A program made the translations under genes and the position numbers. The notes under the pieces were generated by a model, which saw nothing but the letters and a program-made list of their open reading frames with translations, made no database searches and was not told the origin of the DNA. Source: Streptomyces sp. NBC_01669 (GTDB lineage: Bacteria > Actinomycetota > Actinomycetes > Streptomycetales > Streptomycetaceae). From it: a DNA stretch of 64,000 nucleotides. The DNA is taken from NCBI RefSeq assembly GCF_026339735.1, contig NZ_JAPEQG010000001.1, forward strand, positions 8,183,001 through 8,247,000, written 5' to 3'. This document shows positions 33,714-42,068 of this stretch, one piece after another. Numbering within the stretch: the first letter of the stretch is position 1; every line of letters begins with the position of its first letter.

Positions 33714-35107
33714 TGGTACTCCTTCGCGACCTTCTCGGCGAGTGCCTGGCTCTTCTCCAGGGCCTCGTCGACGGACTGGCGGCCTGCGATCGCCGCACTG
33801 ACCTCCTGCGAGACCTTCGTGCCCAGGTCGGTGAACTCCGGGATGCCGACGAACTGGATGCCGGGTGCGGGGCGATCCTGGACACCGGGGTCGCCGGGCC
33901 GCGCGGAGTCGATGGCCTGCAGGGTCACGTCCGAGAAGGCCGCGGATTCCTTCTTGTACTGGGGGTTCTGGTACGTCGAAGCCCGCTTGCCGGCCGGAAC
34001 GTTGGCCCAGCCGATCTGCTCGCCGACCAACTCCTCATACTTCTGGCTCGACGCCCAGGAGATGAACTTCCAGGCGTTGTCGGTGTTCTTGGAGGCCTTC
34101 TGGATGCCCCAGGCCCACGTGTAGAGCCAGCCCGAGCTCTCGGTCTTGTCCACCGGGGCCTGGACGTACCCGATCTTGCCCTTGACGGGGGAGTCCTTGG
34201 CCTCCAGGGACCCGGCGGCCGCGGTGGCGTCGTACCACATGGCGGTCTTGCTCTGGGTGAGGTTGTTGAGGCACTCGGCGTAACCGGCCTGCGGAGCGCC
34301 CGCCTCGCCGTGCTCGCGCACCAGGTCCACATAGAACGTGGTGGCCTTCTTGAACTCGGGCGCGGTCAACTGCGCCTTCCAGTCCTTGGTGAACCAGGTG
34401 CCGCCCATGGTGTTCACGACGGTCGTCAGCGGGGCCATGACCTCGCCCCAGCCAGGCAGCCCGCGCAGACAGATGCCCTTCATCCCCGGCTTCGCGCCGT
34501 CGGCCTGGGCCGCGAGGTCAGCGACCTGCTGCCAGGTGGGGCGCTCCGGCATCGTCAGGCTCTTCTCGGCGAAGACGTCCTTGCGGTACATGAGGAAGGA
34601 CGATTCGCCGTAGAAGGGCTCGGCGTACAGCTTGCCGTCGGCCGCGGTGAGGGACTTCGTGAGCGGTTCCAGGATGTCCTTCTGGTTGAAGGCGGTGTCC
34701 TTCGCGACGTGTTCGTCCAGGGCATGCAGCCAGTCGTTCTTGGCGTAGATGGGGACCTCGTAGTTGCTGATGGTCGCGACGTCGTACTGGCCCGCCTGGT
34801 TGGAGAAATCCTGGCTTATCTTGTCGCGGACGTCGTTCTCCGGCAGCACCGTGAAGTTGACCTTGATTCCGGTGTCCTTGGTGAAGTGCGCCGCAGTGAG
34901 CTTCTGCAGCTCCACCATCTGCGGGTTGTTCACCATCAGTACGTTGATGGTGTCGCCGCCGGAGGAGGCGGTGCCGCCTGCACCGCTGCAGGCGGCGAGG
35001 AGCGCGCCGGCGGCGCCGGCCGCCGCGATGCGCATGCCGATGGCATGGCGTCGGCTTCGGGGCGTGACCTGGGGACGCGTGACGTGGGGACGATTCTGGA
35101 CAGGCAT
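33710..35107 (-). CDS. Extracellular solute-binding lipoprotein of ABC sugar/polyol importer
   Basis: 465 residues, family 1 solute-binding protein. The N-terminus is a lipoprotein signal with Arg-rich SRRHAIGMR and the lipobox LLAAC (Cys40 would be lipidated). The mature protein has the type-1 pattern (INVLMVNNPQMVELQKLTAAHF, then YDVATISNYEVP). ATG 35107 has GGAGG seven bases upstream. It is the first structural gene of a run of five whose four junctions are all 4-base overlaps. No ATPase gene is present; Streptomyces importers of this class commonly share the MsiK ATPase. A polyol substrate is inferred from the downstream dehydrogenase and kinase. Confidence 0.9.
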   Translation of the reverse strand: MPVQNRPHVTRPQVTPRSRRHAIGMRIAAAGAAGALLAACSGAGGTASSGGDTINVLMVNNPQMVELQKLTAAHFTKDTGIKVNFTVLPENDVRDKISQDFSNQAGQYDVATISNYEVPIYAKNDWLHALDEHVAKDTAFNQKDILEPLTKSLTAADGKLYAEPFYGESSFLMYRKDVFAEKSLTMPERPTWQQVADLAAQADGAKPGMKGICLRGLPGWGEVMAPLTTVVNTMGGTWFTKDWKAQLTAPEFKKATTFYVDLVREHGEAGAPQAGYAECLNNLTQSKTAMWYDATAAAGSLEAKDSPVKGKIGYVQAPVDKTESSGWLYTWAWGIQKASKNTDNAWKFISWASSQKYEELVGEQIGWANVPAGKRASTYQNPQYKKESAAFSDVTLQAIDSARPGDPGVQDRPAPGIQFVGIPEFTDLGTKVSQEVSAAIAGRQSVDEALEKSQALAEKVAKEYQ

Positions 35108-35163
35108 GGCGGCCTCCTGCGGGTTACTGCTGCGGGTTGAAGTGAAGTACTGGGCGGGTGTGT

Positions 35164-35925
35164 TCACACCCGGATGACCTGGGGGCCGAGCAAGGAGTAG
35201 CGCTGGGCCTCGGCCGACTGCAGGCCGGTGTCGGTGACGATCGCCTCGACGTCCCGGACATCGGCGAAGCGGCAGAAGCTGACGGCGCCGAACTTGGTGT
35301 GCGCGCCCACGAACACCCGGCGCCGAGAGCCGCGTACCGCCTGGCTCTTGACCTCGCTTACGGCCGGGTCGGGGGTGGTCAGACCGTACTCGCGCGAGAT
35401 GCCGTTGGCGCCGATGAAGCACAGGTCGAGGACGAGGCCGGCGAGCATCCGGGAGGCCCAGTGGTCGACCGTGGCCAGTGTCGAGGGCCGCACCCGGCCG
35501 CCGAGCAACAGCACGGTCGTCTGCTCCGCGTCGGTCAGGGTGTGGGCCACCGCCAGGGAGGCGGTGACCACGGTCAGCGGACGGTCGCGGGGAAGCGCGG
35601 CGGCGATCAGCTGCGGGGTGAAGCCCTCGTCGATGAAGACCGTCTCCGCCTCGCCGAGCAACTGGGCGGCCGCCGCGGCGATTCTGGTTTTCTGCGGAAC
35701 ATTGCGGGTGGTCCGCTCCACGAGGGTCGTCTCGAAGCCGGCGCTCTCCACGGGCCGGGCGCCGCCGTGGTTCCGGCGGATCAGTCCTTTCCGTTCCAGC
35801 GCATGCAGGTCACGGCGGATCGTCTCCCTGGCGACGGTGAACTCTGCGGCCAGATCCGCTACTTCCACGGATCCCGAGTTTCGAGTGATGCGCAGGATCC
35901 TCCGTCGGCGTTCATGGGTGTCCAC
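35164..35925 (-). CDS. DeoR-family regulator of the sugar/polyol operon
   Basis: 253 residues. The N-terminal winged HTH (about 1-57) has the DeoR signature ERRRRILRITRNSGSVEVAD and VARETIRRDLHALERKGLIRRNHGG. The C-terminal sugar-phosphate sensor (DeoRC) domain carries FIDEGFTPQLIA, VLLLGGRVR and GANGISREYGLTTPDP. GTG 35925 is chosen because GGAAGG lies about seven bases upstream and because the paralogue aligns there. It lies 56 bases upstream of the binding-protein gene on the same strand, so it probably leads the operon and represses it until a phosphorylated product binds. Confidence 0.9.
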   Translation of the reverse strand: MDTHERRRRILRITRNSGSVEVADLAAEFTVARETIRRDLHALERKGLIRRNHGGARPVESAGFETTLVERTTRNVPQKTRIAAAAAQLLGEAETVFIDEGFTPQLIAAALPRDRPLTVVTASLAVAHTLTDAEQTTVLLLGGRVRPSTLATVDHWASRMLAGLVLDLCFIGANGISREYGLTTPDPAVSEVKSQAVRGSRRRVFVGAHTKFGAVSFCRFADVRDVEAIVTDTGLQSAEAQRYSLLGPQVIRV

Positions 35926-35954
35926 GCCACACCTTCCAACCGGGGCTGTGTCAC

Positions 35955-36147
35955 TGCCCGTTCGGGCCTGTGGGATGTTTTTACTAGTGCTTTGACAGCG
36001 GTGACCAGACAGTTCGCCGTGCGCATGCTGCCCGTTCATGCCCGATTGCCGGCCACCGTTTCCGCTGATCAGGTGGCTGGCGGCGGTTGGAGCGGGCAAC
36101 ATCGCTGCCCGTTGGAGGTAAGGGCGGGGCCCACTCCCTGCCCGTTC
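35955..36147. promoter_or_regulatory. Array of TGCCCGTT operators between two DeoR genes
   Basis: Four same-strand copies of TGCCCGTT followed by C or G start at 35955, 36029, 36106 and 36139, with a degenerate copy (TGCCCGAT) at 36039. The first forms part of a perfect palindrome, GCCCGTTCGGGC (35956-35967). All lie in the divergent promoter region of two DeoR paralogues, which fits operators for one or both. Confidence 0.65.
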
Positions 36148-36300
36148 GATCTTGGTGAGATCTCTCTGACGTGCCGCAAGTTCCGGTCATCCTGCCGATG
36201 TTCACCGTGTGGCGCGTGCCACATCATGGGTCGTGGTTGGGCCGTTCAGGCATCCAGCGAGGCCCCGGACGCCGACCCGGGGCCCCCTAGCGTCGAAGTG

Positions 36301-37071
36301 GTGAGGGCTGTGACAGCCGAAGACCGTCGCCATACGATCCTCACGGTCGCCCGCCGTGAGGGAGCAGTGGAAGTCGTCACTATGGCAGAGGAGTTGGCGG
36401 TCTCCCTGGAGACCGTCCGCCGCGATCTGCGGGTCCTCGAGGAGCACGGGCTCGTACGTCGCACGCACGGCGGCGCCTACCCGGTGGAGAGCGCCGGGTT
36501 CGAGACGACCCTCGAGGCCCGCACCGTGCGCTACGTACCGCAGAAGGCCCGGATCGCGCAGGCGGCCGCCGAGCTGCTCGGCGAGGCGGAGACCGTCTTC
36601 GTCGACGAGGGCTTCACGCCTCAGCTGATAGCGGAGGCCCTGCCTCGGGACCGTCCGCTCACCGTCATCACCGCGTCGCTTGCGACCGCTTCCGTGATGG
36701 CCGCGCGGGATCAGGTCCAAGTGCTGCTGCTCGGGGGGCGGGTGCGGGGCGGCACGCTCGCCACGGTCGACCACTGGGCCACGGAGATGCTGGCCGGCTT
36801 CGTCATCGACCTGGCGTACGTCGGGGCCAACGGGATCTCCCGCGAGTACGGGCTCACCACCCCCGACCCCGCGGTGGGCGAGGTGAAGGCGCAGGCGGTG
36901 CGTTCGGCGCGGCGCCGGATCCTCTCCGGGATCCACACCAAGTTCGGAGCCGTCAGCTTCTGCCGGTTCGCCGAGGTGCGGGAGTTCGAGGCGATCGTGA
37001 CCGACACCTCGCTGCCCTCGGCGGAGGCACATCGGTACTCGCTCCTCGGGCCTCAGGTCATCCGCGTATAG
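36301..37071 (+). CDS. DeoR-family regulator, divergent paralogue
   Basis: 256 residues from GTG 36301; a second GTG at 36310 aligns with the start of the paralogue at 35925 and is an equal candidate. HTH: DRRHTILTVARREGAVEVV and LETVRRDLRVLEEHGLVRRTHGG. The sensor domain and the C-terminal YSLLGPQVIRV are nearly identical to the paralogue, so the two arose by duplication. It faces away from the operon and no catabolic gene follows it, so it may control the shared intergenic region, or its own operon may have been lost. Confidence 0.88.
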   Translation: MRAVTAEDRRHTILTVARREGAVEVVTMAEELAVSLETVRRDLRVLEEHGLVRRTHGGAYPVESAGFETTLEARTVRYVPQKARIAQAAAELLGEAETVFVDEGFTPQLIAEALPRDRPLTVITASLATASVMAARDQVQVLLLGGRVRGGTLATVDHWATEMLAGFVIDLAYVGANGISREYGLTTPDPAVGEVKAQAVRSARRRILSGIHTKFGAVSFCRFAEVREFEAIVTDTSLPSAEAHRYSLLGPQVIRV

Positions 37072-37086
37072 CACCCTCGTCAGGGC

Positions 37087-37170
37087 GCAGGGACCGTCGG
37101 CAACCTGGCCGCCGTGAACCTCGACCAGATGGCCAAGGGCGTGAAGTGCGGCCTCAAGCAGATCCAGTAG
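37087..37170 (+). pseudogene. Possible C-terminal fragment of a lost gene
   Basis: A short coding-like stretch ends at TAG 37168-37170 and reads ...VGNLAAVNLDQMAKGVKCG... in one frame. It has no start or upstream body and begins just after the DeoR paralogue's stop. The composition looks like real protein, but I do not recognise it. The rest of the 37072-37365 gap holds nothing else I can support. Confidence 0.25.
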
Positions 37171-37365
37171 CGACCGCATCTGGTCGACGGATGCCTCACG
37201 GGAACCGGCCTGATCACGGGCAACTGACCGCGATCAAGCCGACATCACGCATTCAAGTTCAGCAGCGGCGTCCGGAACCGTCTTGCCGGTCCGGGAGGCC
37301 GCAGGCAATTCGCGAACCATGGTCGAACTGTCGTCAGAAAATCGCCGGAAGGAACGAGCTCGCGC

Positions 37366-37905
37366 CTATGGCAGGGCTCGGCAGGCGGTCACCTCGATCT
37401 CAATCATGAGTCCGGGAACGAGCAGTTGGTTGACTTGGATTGTCGTGGAGGTCGGGAAGGGGCCGTTGGCATAAATGCCCTTGCGGTACGGCAATGCGCC
37501 GACCAGGGCATTCATGTCTGTTACATACATATTCTCGCGGACAACATGTCGGAAATCGAGAGCGTACTTGCCCAGGCTCTCCTTGATGCGCTGGTAGATG
37601 AAGGTCATCTGGGCGGGCAGATCGCCGGGGGAAACGCAGTTGAAGTCCTTGTCAAGGGCCGCTGTGCCCGACAGCCAGACGGTGTTGTCCACCCGGATCC
37701 CTTGGGAATACCCGAGGGATCTCTGCTGGGATTCCCAGTAGTAGAAGAGATCGGTTCTGCTGGGCGCTGCCGATGCCTCGGGTGCGGCAAGTTGGCTGGC
37801 AACGGTGGCCACTCCTGTGACGCAGGCGCCAGCGAGGAGGCGGCGGCGGACGAGGCTGTTATTGGGGGACTCGTTTGGAATAGACTCACCTCGGGCACTC
37901 ATCAC
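37366..37905 (-). CDS. Exported Rid-family (YjgF/RidA-like) protein with Tat signal
   Basis: 179 residues. Residues 20-46 form a twin-arginine-type signal (RRRLLAGACV, hydrophobic core, cleavage near EASA). The rest is a Rid fold: VWLSGTAALDKDF, QMTFIYQRIKESLGKYALDF, VRENMYVTDMNAL and PTSTTIQVNQLLVPGLMIEIEV. In E. coli RidA the segment equivalent to PTSTTIQV holds the substrate-binding Arg105. Here that position is Ser, so classical imine deaminase activity is unlikely. RidA proteins are normally cytosolic, so export is unusual. Start: GTG 37905, seven bases after AGGAG; ATG 37902 is the alternative. Confidence 0.85.
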   Translation of the reverse strand: MMSARGESIPNESPNNSLVRRRLLAGACVTGVATVASQLAAPEASAAPSRTDLFYYWESQQRSLGYSQGIRVDNTVWLSGTAALDKDFNCVSPGDLPAQMTFIYQRIKESLGKYALDFRHVVRENMYVTDMNALVGALPYRKGIYANGPFPTSTTIQVNQLLVPGLMIEIEVTACRALP

Positions 37906-38493
37906 TGCTTCTCTCCTGTTATGAGGGTTGATACAGATCAGCCCCTACCGGCGAGTTGACATGCGGGCGTGTTGAATTTGCGGGCGACGGCATGCCGAAT
38001 TCGCTGTGGAAGGCGATTGGGCCGAGAGTTTTCACTCCGGCGACGCGGAGCGTAGATCGCCTGTGTGAGGCCCGTCAAGGCATTGGGGGTGATTCTTTTC
38101 GCTCCTCAACTGGATTCCGGGGTTCGCAAGGGAGAGCCGAAGGGCTTCACCTGGCTGGACTACCGCGACCTCATCGTGCGCGCCCGGTACCCTCGACCGC
38201 CTATCGAGGATGTCCAGCCTCGTGCCAGGTCCCGCGATGGGCGTTGGCTGGGACGATGCCACGCTTGCGGATGTGCCCCCGGAGCTGAGGCGCGGGCAGG
38301 GGTGGGTTCGTCAATACCGCTCCTGTCTTGCGGTGGTGGCTGGGTAGTTGCGGCGACAGTCGGTGCCGCCAGGGTCATCGTCGCCGTCGAGCGCGCGCAT
38401 TCTTCGCCTGAACTCCTGGAATCTTCCGTTTTGTTGAGTAAGCTGGCCTGCGGCTGGGCCCCGACGGACCAGGTGTGATACAGCGGAGAAGGA
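37906..38493. other. Divergent intergenic region, no supported gene
   Basis: About 590 bases between the exported Rid protein gene and the second STAND regulator. It is less GC-rich near 37960-38110. Frames on both strands reach 75-137 codons, but none shows a domain or a convincing ribosome-binding site. It should contain the promoters of both flanking genes. Confidence 0.4.
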
Positions 38494-40761
38494 GTGCTCC
38501 TCATCACTGCCATGCCCCCCTTCGCGGAACTGCTTCGTCGTCATCGGCATGCGGCGCGCCTGACGCTGGAGCAACTCGCCGAACTTTCGGGCGTCAGTGG
38601 CCGCACCCTGTCGGACATGGAGCGGGGACGCAGCAGAGGGCCTCAGCACCGCACCGTCACCGCCCTCGCAGACGCACTCGCACTGGAAGGGGCCGACCGC
38701 AAACAACTCATCGAGCTGGCACGCGACGGCCGCCTGCGGGATCACTGGAAGCGCCCGACCGGCCTGTGCGAACTCCCGCGAAACATAGATGACTTCGCGG
38801 GCCGGGCCGCGGAACTGGCCTGGACGCAGAACCTTGTCCGCGACGAGGACTCGGCGGCCGTCGCCGCTGTGGGACTGATCACCGGTCCTGCCGGTCTGGG
38901 CAAAACCGCGTTCGCCATTCATGCCGGCCACACCCTGCGCCCGGACTTTCCGGACGGGGTGTTCTTCCTTGATCTGTTCGGCATGTCCTCGCGCCCTCTG
39001 CCCGTTGACCAGGCCCTGGCGCAGCTGCTCCGTGCATTGGGTGTCCCGGACCAGCAGATCCCTCCTGACATTGCCGAGTGTGCTTCGTTGTACCGATCGC
39101 TGCTGAGGGACAGACGCGTGCTGGTCGTGCTCGACAACGCCGCCTCGGAAGAGCAGATCCGCCCACTGCTGCCGGGTGGAGGCCTGGGCAGAGCGTTGGT
39201 GACCAGTCGTCGGCTGCTGGCCGGCCTGGAGGGCGTGCGCCGCCTGAACCTGGGCCCCCTGCCCCTGCTGGACACCACCCTCCTGCTGACCGGGATCACG
39301 AGGGACCGCGGCGCCTCGGACGGCGAGTCAGTGCTCACTCAGCTCGCGCAGCTGTGCGGCGGCCTGCCCCTGGCAGTGCGGATCATCGGCAACCGGCTGG
39401 TCAGCCGCCCCGCATGGAGCGCCGCCGAACTCGTCATCCGGCTGGCCGACGACGAGCGCCGTCTCGACCAGCTCAAGGCAGGGGACCTCAAGATCGCCAA
39501 CGCGTTCCGGATGTCGTACGAGCAACTCGCGCCGTCCGCACGCAAGGTCTTCCGCCGACTCGCTCTGGTGACCGGCCACGACTTCGACGCCGCCCTCGCC
39601 GCGGTGGTCGGCGAGATCTCCGTCGAGGACGCCTGGGACGTGCTCGATGAGCTGATCGACCTCGGCCTGCTACAGGACAGCGGGGCGGGCCGCTACCGCT
39701 TCCACGACCTGGTCAGGCTGTTCGCCCGCGAGCGGCTCAAGGCCGAGGACCCGGCGGCTGAGCGGGAGGCGATCGGGGGGACGATGACGTCCTGGCTGCT
39801 GCGGATGGCCACCACCGCCGGGCGATGGTTCGAACCGGCTTACGGCCACCCCGACCAGCCTGACGCCGACCTCGCCGACCTGTCTTCGGAGGAGGAGGCC
39901 GATCACTGGCTGCGCGTGAATGTGGACAACTGGCTGGGTGCGTTGGGGACGGCAGCGAGCGACGGCCGGCACTCCGCCGTCCTCGACTGCGTGGAGTCGT
40001 TGGACTGGTTCTCCGACCGCTGGATGCACGCGCCGCACTGGCACGAGGTCTTCTCCCTCGGTGTCGAGGCCGCTGCCGGCCTGGGCGATCCGGTCCGGCA
40101 GGCCGGCCAGCTCAACTCGTTGGCCTGGGTCCATCTGCTGCCGCGCGACGACCCGGAGACCGCACTGCGGTACACCACCGAGGCGATGGACCTCGCCACG
40201 CGCAGTGGCTCCACGGCAGAAGTCGCCTCCGCCCTCCACCACGCGGGAGGCGCGCTGCGTAGACTCGGACGGCTTGACGAGGCCACCGCGTCGGAGACCC
40301 GGGCGGCGGAGATGTTCAAGGCCAACGGCGATTTCGACGCGTACTGCCATTGCCTCGGCGCCCTTGGCACCTGCCTTCGTGACGCCGGGCATCACGCCGA
40401 GGCCCTGGAGCGGTACCTCGACCTGTGGGCGTTCCTGAACGACGCCGGGTCGGGGGTGACGCCGAGCGTGGCGGCGTTCGTCCGTCCCATCGCGCTGGCC
40501 CGTGCCGGCGAATGTCTCGGACTGCTCGGCCGTCGGCCCGAAGCGATCACCAAGCTCGTCGAGGCGATCGGACTCATGGAGCAGGCTCAGTCGCACGTCC
40601 CGCAGGCCCACGCCCTGGAGACATTGGGGTCCTTGCTGGCCGACGAGGGCCGCAAGGACGAGAGCAGCCGTGCTTACGCGAGGGCGGCCGAGGTGTTCGA
40701 GGCGGTCGGTGACGCCGACGCGAGCCGCCGCTGCCACGACCTGGCGGCCGCCGCACCCTGA
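38494..40761 (+). CDS. HTH-STAND(NB-ARC)-TPR transcriptional regulator, copy 2
   Basis: 755 residues. XRE HTH at about 10-65 (LTLEQLAELSGVSGRTLSDME), STAND ATPase with Walker A GPAGLGKT (131-138), VLVVLDNAASEEQIRPLLPG and GLPLAVRI, then TPR-like repeats (LNSLAWVHLLPRDDPETALR onward). GTG 38494 has GGAGA about five bases upstream; ATG 38512 lacks one. It is a close paralogue of the protein at 27280-29595 over its whole length. An alpha/beta hydrolase gene follows after 130 bases on the same strand, the same layout as in copy 1 before that copy's hydrolase was lost. The STAND domain would couple a signal to ATP-dependent oligomerisation and DNA binding. Confidence 0.88.
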   Translation: MLLITAMPPFAELLRRHRHAARLTLEQLAELSGVSGRTLSDMERGRSRGPQHRTVTALADALALEGADRKQLIELARDGRLRDHWKRPTGLCELPRNIDDFAGRAAELAWTQNLVRDEDSAAVAAVGLITGPAGLGKTAFAIHAGHTLRPDFPDGVFFLDLFGMSSRPLPVDQALAQLLRALGVPDQQIPPDIAECASLYRSLLRDRRVLVVLDNAASEEQIRPLLPGGGLGRALVTSRRLLAGLEGVRRLNLGPLPLLDTTLLLTGITRDRGASDGESVLTQLAQLCGGLPLAVRIIGNRLVSRPAWSAAELVIRLADDERRLDQLKAGDLKIANAFRMSYEQLAPSARKVFRRLALVTGHDFDAALAAVVGEISVEDAWDVLDELIDLGLLQDSGAGRYRFHDLVRLFARERLKAEDPAAEREAIGGTMTSWLLRMATTAGRWFEPAYGHPDQPDADLADLSSEEEADHWLRVNVDNWLGALGTAASDGRHSAVLDCVESLDWFSDRWMHAPHWHEVFSLGVEAAAGLGDPVRQAGQLNSLAWVHLLPRDDPETALRYTTEAMDLATRSGSTAEVASALHHAGGALRRLGRLDEATASETRAAEMFKANGDFDAYCHCLGALGTCLRDAGHHAEALERYLDLWAFLNDAGSGVTPSVAAFVRPIALARAGECLGLLGRRPEAITKLVEAIGLMEQAQSHVPQAHALETLGSLLADEGRKDESSRAYARAAEVFEAVGDADASRRCHDLAAAAP

Positions 40762-40775
40762 CGCGTCCAGCAGTG

Positions 40776-40811
40776 TTCGGCGTGCAGAACTTCTGCGTGC
40801 TGTTCTGCGTG
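40776..40811 (+). promoter_or_regulatory. Three direct repeats TTCTGCGTG upstream of hydrolase
   Basis: TTCGGCGTG (40776), TTCTGCGTG (40791) and TTCTGCGTG (40803) lie between the STAND regulator and its hydrolase, spaced 15 and 12 bases. The last two, with the 3-base spacer CTG, are conserved at 27240-27220 in the other regulator-hydrolase locus. This looks like an activator site or an iteron-like operator. Confidence 0.55.
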
Positions 40812-40891
40812 GCCTCACCACTTCCAGGCGCGTTGACTGGAGCCAGTCCGACGGGCCTGTGGGGGCCTGTCCATCCACCCTGGGAGAGAGC

Positions 40892-41575
40892 ATGTCGACC
40901 ATCGGGAACATCGTGCTCGTGCACGGTGGCTTCGTGGACGGGTCCGGCTGGCAGGGCGTTTACGACGACCTCGCCGGGGACGGCTTCCGCGTCCGGATCG
41001 TGCAGAACCCGACGCTGTCGCTCGAGGGTGACGTCGCCGCGACCCGCCAGGTGCTGGACACGCTCGACGGCCCGGCCGTGCTGGTCGGCCACTCCTACGG
41101 CGGGGTCGTCGTCAGCGAGGCCGGTATGCACCCCAACGTCGCGGCGCTGGCATACATCGCTGCTTTCGCCCCGGACAAGGGCGAGTCGGTCGGCACGCTC
41201 ATCGCCGACCCGGCGCCCGGAACGCCGGTGCCGCCCATCCTGCCTCCGCAGGACGGCTTCCTCTTCCTGGACCGCGACAGGTTCCACGACGCCTTCGCCG
41301 CCGATCTGCCCGAACAACAGACCGCGTTCATGGCCGACGCTCAGGTCCCCTGGGGCGTGGACGCCCTCAGCGGGGCGGTCACCGAACCGGCCTGGCAGCA
41401 CAAGCCCAGCTGGTACCTGGTCGCCACCGAGGACCGCATGATCCCGCCGCCGGCCCAGAGGGCCATGGCCGAGCGCGCAGGCTCGACCGTCGTCGAGGCC
41501 ATCGGCAGCCACGCCGTCTACGTCTCGCAGCCCGGCGTGGTCGCCGGCCTCATCCGCGAGGCCGCCACCGTCTGA
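40892..41575 (+). CDS. Alpha/beta hydrolase (small esterase, methylesterase/HNL-like)
   Basis: 227 residues, cytosolic, no signal peptide. The catalytic triad is visible: Ser68 in GHSYGG, Asp181 (ATEDRMIPP) and His207 (GSHAVYVS); the oxyanion motif is HGGFVDG (11-17). The short, lid-poor build with the WGVDAL and RMIPPPAQ segments resembles the plant methylesterase/hydroxynitrile-lyase group, whose bacterial members are poorly characterised esterases. ATG 40892 has GGAGAG just upstream. It is the likely target of the STAND regulator before it. A close paralogue lies at 49180; decayed copies lie at 27029-27139 and 41733-41964. Confidence 0.85.
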   Translation: MSTIGNIVLVHGGFVDGSGWQGVYDDLAGDGFRVRIVQNPTLSLEGDVAATRQVLDTLDGPAVLVGHSYGGVVVSEAGMHPNVAALAYIAAFAPDKGESVGTLIADPAPGTPVPPILPPQDGFLFLDRDRFHDAFAADLPEQQTAFMADAQVPWGVDALSGAVTEPAWQHKPSWYLVATEDRMIPPPAQRAMAERAGSTVVEAIGSHAVYVSQPGVVAGLIREAATV

Positions 41576-41732
41576 CCGGAGGAGCGGACGCGGTGCTCCG
41601 CGCGGCGACTTTGCCCTCCCGGAGCGGCACGACGGCGCAGATGGCCTGGAAGCGTCGGGCCAATCCGTCCAGTCAGGACTGATCACGGGGACGGTCAGGG
41701 ACATCGTGCCGACGGCCGACGGCCACCGGGTG

Positions 41733-41964
41733 GCCGTCGTGCAGAACCCGAGTCGACAGTGCGGTCGTCCTGGTTGGTCATGTGTACGGCGGCATGGTCA
41801 TCACCGAGGCGGGCAACCACGCCAAGGTCGCCGCGTCCGCCCCCGACCGGGGTGAGTCGGTCGGCACGCTGATCGCCGACCCGCCGACCCGCCGACCGCC
41901 GCCCGGCGCACCGGTCCCGCCGATCCCAAGGCGACCGGGTCGGCATCGGCCGGGACCACGCTGA
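41733..41964 (+). pseudogene. Decayed alpha/beta hydrolase copy
   Basis: Broken pieces of the same hydrolase are readable: an AVVQNPS-like stretch near 41735, then VVLVGHVYGGMVITEAGNHAKVA (from about 41767), GESVGTLIADP and GAPVPPIP. The nucleophile Ser of GHSYGG is Val here, a segment between AKVAA and APDRGESV is deleted, frames shift, and both ends are missing. It lies 158 bases after the intact copy and just before the LAL regulator, so it may be the remains of that regulator's own hydrolase or of a tandem duplication. Confidence 0.75.
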
Positions 41965-42068
41965 CCGACTTCTCCCGTTCCGGCCACGCAAACGCGGGCC
42001 GCCGCCGGCTCCCGCCCTTCGGCCGTCGCGGCGCATCTCGCATCTCCGACCGCTTGCAGGTGAAAGTG

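Noticed and set aside
31843..33885. A long N-terminal extension of permease 2
   Set aside because: It overlaps permease 1 out of frame; the start at 32730 overlaps the preceding stop and gives the normal family length.
35158..36300. A long N-terminal extension of the plus-strand DeoR protein
   Set aside because: It is antisense to the other DeoR gene and its promoter; DeoR proteins start at the HTH.
37956..38478. Possible genes in the gap before the second STAND regulator
   Set aside because: Frames on both strands overlap each other, lack domains and have no good start site.
39670..40911. A 413-codon frame opposite the second STAND regulator
   Set aside because: Antisense to a well-supported domain protein and lacking domains of its own.
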